Part shown: one piece after another, positions 60,074-64,000 of the stretch | Numbering within the stretch: position 1 is the first letter of the stretch | Layout of the letters: each line of letters starts with the position of its first letter | Assembly: GCA_039881145.1 (NCBI GenBank) | Contig: JAYKKI010000088.1 | Location: 4,382,001-4,446,000, forward strand | Direction: 5' to 3' | Length of the DNA stretch: 64,000 nt | Source: Druceiella hillmani | Taxonomy: Eukaryota; Arthropoda; Insecta; Lepidoptera; Hepialidae | The notes under the pieces: generated by a model | What the model was told of the DNA's origin: nothing | Databases searched by the model: none | The model's input: only the letters and a program-made list of their open reading frames with translations | Program-made: the position numbers and the translations under genes

Positions 60074-60362
60074 CTGTTTAGGGCCCAATCATCTTCTGAT
60101 ATTGATCCCTGCACAAACTGGCACGACGCTACTTGCGGCACTTGCTACGTTGAATAATGTCGCAATCGTTCGTGGCCCAAAGGTAGCAGAAGCTTTTGAT
60201 AGGCATTTCCGGTCGATGTACAGTCCGAATGTACCTCAACTAGACGTTACGGTAGCGGTTTTATTGCTACCCTACCGGAACCAACGTTGACGCCATACTT
60301 GTCTTTGGTAGTGATTTTCAATTTGTTTTCCCCAAGCTGAAGAGATTACTTGGACCCGGGTA
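59441..60362 (+). pseudogene. LINE (Jockey-like) endonuclease region
   Basis: The plus strand reads LYYQYTRGFTGILDSS, then KYVIAVSETWFNESVHDGVI (59504-59563), the AP-endonuclease active-site block with its Glu in SETW, and CGGGVLLAACETF. After a C-run at 59655-59666 the frame shifts to NSVYICVVYILPSTSSEYY. LDMVLSNDGG appears at 59928-59957, the end of the endonuclease domain. A (TA)n tract interrupts at 60024-60071. IVRGPKVAEAFDRHFRSMYS (60167-60226) follows, the linker before the RT domain. The RT itself is absent. The blocks are in Jockey-clade order. It is broken and non-functional. Confidence 0.8.
60024..60071. repeat. (TA)n microsatellite inside LINE remnant
   Basis: 48 bp of pure TA, interrupting the region between LINE endonuclease and RT linker. 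Confidence 0.97.
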
Positions 60363-60369
60363 CATATTT

Positions 60370-61920
60370 TGCACCCGGGTATATCTTGCGCTGAAATTTA
60401 CATGCAAACATTGGAGCACAGCTTTCTCTGAAATTTTTAGGCAAATTTTGGAGCACATGTTTAAAATTTCGTTACCAAACGGCACCTATTCCTTGCATTG
60501 TAAAGTTACACGTGTAGCTTAGGGTGGTACGGCATCAGACGTAACTAATTTAATCTTACCTGCGCCGGCTAAATTATATGACTTTGTTTTACATCGCAAC
60601 ATCTATTAGAGATACAAAGTTCATATCTGAGATGAGCAGCATGAGTTTCGTATCGAACTTCGGTTGTCATGAACCCGATATATTTTCTTGACTTGGTCTC
60701 TTATCATATTGACCTCGGACTTCAAATAGGTGTTGCATAATTAAATTGCCAGAAAGATTTCAATCGTACAGACAACGATATTTTATGAAATCGCCTTGAC
60801 ATCTTTCTTTTCATATCTTGCAGTAAAAAGCAGTACGCACGAGAGGGTTTTATTTACCTTTGTATCCAAGACTTACTTTACATTTAACTATTCTGATAAA
60901 CGATATCACTATTCTGCTAAACGATTTACTATTCTGCTTAACGATATTGCTTGCTTGATGAAAACTACTCGTTGTTTATTATTAGCAGACTATATGAAGC
61001 CTTTTACAGCCATTAAGGGTACAGCAGATGGCCAACAGTTGTAGGGTGATATCAGCACCGTCATTGAATGAAGCGCAGCAAACGATTTATTGCTCAAAGT
61101 AAACAAGCGTTCAATAGAGAGTTACAACCGAGCACACGCTCCTATTAAATATAAATATGTTGTTTTACGGTTAACATTTGAATTCGTGTTGTATATAATA
61201 TATATAATATATAGAAAACTTGAATTCGTGTTGTATAAATCAAAGTATGTTTAACCCGTGTCATCTATTCGCCTGCTGAACACTTCATGCAAAACCGATC
61301 GGGATCTGGCTCCATTATTTAGTGCTCATACGAAGCAAAGTACAGCTCGATGACTGAACATGTGCAAAAGGCATCCCTCCAATATCTGCGTATGAGTCCG
61401 TATTCTTACTTCACCTTTCCATTACTTATCGATTTTCCATTGGATGTACTAAGTTTCCATTCCTGGTGACTCTGAAGAGACTGCGCTTATAAAATGTATC
61501 GTCCAGTTATTAAAAACCAAAATCTTCTGCTTTATATTTTTGAGTAAACTTTCATTCTTATTATCTGATATTTCTTGAGCTTAATCTCCATCTGGAACCG
61601 AACCTCCATCTGGAACCCTCTAGTTTCGCCAGGTACTTACCTGGTCAACCACTTGATCGCGGTCACACGAGAGTGTGTTTGGTTTTTGATGAGTGAAAGT
61701 AAATTTGTCGAAAATACCGACGTTATTTTTTTTTATACTTTTGTATTCAGGTTTAATCTGAAAGTTTAAACTTGGTTAAATCATTAATTTTTTATCGTGA
61801 CCAACGTGTAAATACTCGTAACTGCCACTTGAGAGGCATCGATTAATATTTGCGTGTGTAAATAAGTTTTAAAGATACAGAGAATATAATTAATAAATAC
61901 GCTTTTATTACTAATACCAA
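60370..61920. other. No gene recognised
   Basis: AT-rich with a small direct repeat (CCATCTGGAACC, twice near 61588-61617) and a three-fold ACTATTCTG(A/C)T repeat near 60888-60940. No domain was read. Confidence 0.35.
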
Positions 61921-61921
61921 A

Positions 61922-62097
61922 AATATTTATTTATTTACGTACTTCAATATATACGATTAATACGTTTCGCGGATTTGTTGTTATGAGGGCAATTTATTAT
62001 AGCTAACCACAACACTAGTCCAGCCCCGCTCGATGAGGAGCCAGGAATCGAATCGACCGTACGCCTTCTGATCAATCCAACACAACACGGTAACGAA
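61922..62097 (-). mobile_element. tRNA-derived SINE, copy 2
   Basis: The minus strand reads GTTGGATTGATCAGAAGGCG, the B-box-like CGATTCGATTCCTGG (62055-62041), then a body ending in AAGTACGTAAATAAATAAAT. Head and tail match the copy at 38090-38297; the middle is shorter. Confidence 0.7.
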
Positions 62098-62099
62098 AA

Positions 62100-64000
62100 T
62101 GTTAGATACGTATCAATACATTTTATATTTGTCTATATTCTTCTTCAAATTCTTTTCAAATTCTTTTTCGTTGACATCCATATAATGGGGATTTTATCAC
62201 CATTATGAAGCATACACCATTGCAAATTTACGACGCTGACACGTGCCCTTTTTCCTTTTTTGATTACTAATATCTCTTTGCTTAATTTTATTTAAATCAG
62301 TTTGATAGTTTTACAAAGCAAATATTTAGGCATGCCAATAACACTTTTGCATTTAGAATATTAGTGTGAATTTGTTAAGTTATATAATTTTAATGTATTA
62401 TTTTGAAACTTGTTTTTGCTCATATATTATATTTAATGTAATCGAATTTCTCAAGGGTTCGACGTCAATCTAATTTTCACAATTACACTTTTAGTCTAGA
62501 CAGCGCATTTTTTATTCGTCTACTATTCGTGTTTTCATTATTCAGTTTCCTAAAAAATTACGCTATGACAACTCTTGAGAGGTAATCGAAAAAATATTGG
62601 AAATGACATCAAAACTTGTTCACTATTTTTATAATTTCACCACGACAAATGCGTGAAAATATATTGAAAATATTCAGAAGAAAGGAGTCATAAAAAGTAG
62701 AAGTTATTTTCCTTGCAAAAACACGTACTTTGCAATTGCCGCTCTCTCTTAGCTTTGAAAGATAGATTGAGCTTCCAAATGAACTACTTGAATGATAGAA
62801 TTGTTCTTGTAGTTTTTCAATTTTCCTTTACTCTCTTCGGTCGAAAGTCTTTGTAATCTATCACTTCTCCGTCTCATCATATTGTGTTGTTCCATGTAGC
62901 TTTTATTGGGAAAGTAAAATTTATTGTAAAAGCTGCAAGTTTTCATTTGTCTCTTTGTTGTATTGTTGTTGTGGCAGCTTTGCACTTTAAAGCTAATATA
63001 TTACATTTAATTTAGTTATTTTATGGAGTAATTAATTGTTATGTATTTCTTTTACGCCAAAGTTTTCACATCTAGCCCACTACATAGATTTTACAAAACT
63101 GTTTGTAGAGACGCGATCCTCGTAGTTTTAAAAATATCAAAAGTTTTTGTTTTTCAGAATATTTGTTGTAGATCGTAATCAATTATATTAGCGTGGATAT
63201 AAAAGTTTCAAACTAATAAAGTGCAATGTAAGTTTATTGAATAAACTAATAAAGTGTACTGTAAGTTTATTGTAAGTTTATATAATGATAATGTTTAATT
63301 GCTTTATTTGATGTATAATGCTGATACTACATGACACTCTGAAAGAATAGTATCCCTTCAGGCGTATGTCTAAAATTTATTCCGTTCATACTATAATATC
63401 AAATCGCACTTTACTGCAGAGCGTTAAGCAATTTAATTATTTTAATATTGTATTAATTATTCATTATTGTAAAATTAATATTTTTGACTCAAAAGAAATG
63501 TATCTACCATCAATTACTAGGCAATGATCGTTTTGATCTATTTATTATATCATTCTTAATATTATAATAGTTTTTTTAATTTTAAATTTGCATTTTTAAT
63601 CGGCATGAAACATCACATAGTATTCATTTCTTTGCATATTTTTATAGGTTTTACTTAAAACTAACACAGAACTTCGCTCCTCTGCCCCAAAATTACATTG
63701 TGATGCTTTGAAATGGGGCAGGCTGGCTAGGTATGCGATAAACAAACAACAGATTAATATAATGAAACTACAAAGGTTTTCTACCTTAATTGCAAATTTA
63801 CACATTTCCTCAGTCGTAGAAATTTTTTATATTTATATATATGTTGCGGTACTTCATTCTAGATATTTTTTATTTATTGTTATAAATAATAAGCTATTAC
63901 AACCCGCTGTTACGCAGAAATGGAGTTACATAAAAGGTATTCCATGTCAGGTTCCGCGACGTGTATTTTGTTATGTGTCTAATGTAATATATCAGATGAT
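62100..64000. other. AT-rich DNA, one small duplication
   Basis: 63209-63280 contains a 30-bp direct duplication based on AAACTAATAAAGTG followed by GTAAGTTTATTG. Short frames at 62749-62985 and 63596-63805 (minus) show no recognisable motif. Confidence 0.4.

Overview
This window looks like gene-poor, AT-rich intergenic or heterochromatin-like DNA from an arthropod, most likely an insect. The basis is the set of transposon families present: two env-bearing Ty3/gypsy (errantivirus-type) proviruses, Tc1/mariner-superfamily elements of several kinds, pogo/Tigger-like transposases, Jockey-like and RTE-like LINE remnants, a tRNA-derived SINE, and many long (TA)n tracts. The order cannot be fixed from the sequence. 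A dispersed repeat carrying a 'GTCCGTCTGT' head and a 'TGTACGGAA' end resembles repeats I associate with Lepidoptera, but that is only an impression. I found no host gene that I can defend, no tRNA or rRNA gene and no CRISPR. Nearly all open frames are short and fit chance or transposon debris.

Layout. 1-1146 holds nothing I recognise. 1147-8819 is one old, complete-in-outline minus-strand provirus: diverged LTRs at both ends, a tRNA-Ser-type primer site, and decayed protease, RT, RNase H, integrase and env, with a 36-bp minisatellite and a perfect 32-bp-arm hairpin in its 3' part. A Tigger/jerky-like scrap follows at 8991-9119. 9120-14100 is mostly featureless apart from a (TA)n tract and a 30-bp minisatellite. 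14103-15575 is a nested foldback repeat carrying three copies of a motif similar to a hammerhead ribozyme core. 15600-25900 is poor, with small tandem repeats and one foldback. 26870 to about 30450 is a second, plus-strand provirus with its middle deleted but a long env remnant. 31000-42000 mixes mariner, LINE and SINE fragments with (TA)n tracts.

46786-47440 is a tandem array of units of about 145 bp. 48132-49446 is the best preserved mobile element: a mariner-superfamily transposon with terminal inverted repeats, TA flanks and a DD41D transposase interrupted only by two in-frame stops. 57332-58545 is a pogo/Tigger-like element, 59441-60362 a Jockey-like LINE endonuclease region, and 61922-62097 a second SINE copy.

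There is no gene network to describe. The content is a layered transposon graveyard. The items most worth a second look are the hammerhead-like foldback family, the near-intact DD41D element, the presence of F-type env genes in both proviruses, and the perfect hairpin inside an otherwise diverged provirus.
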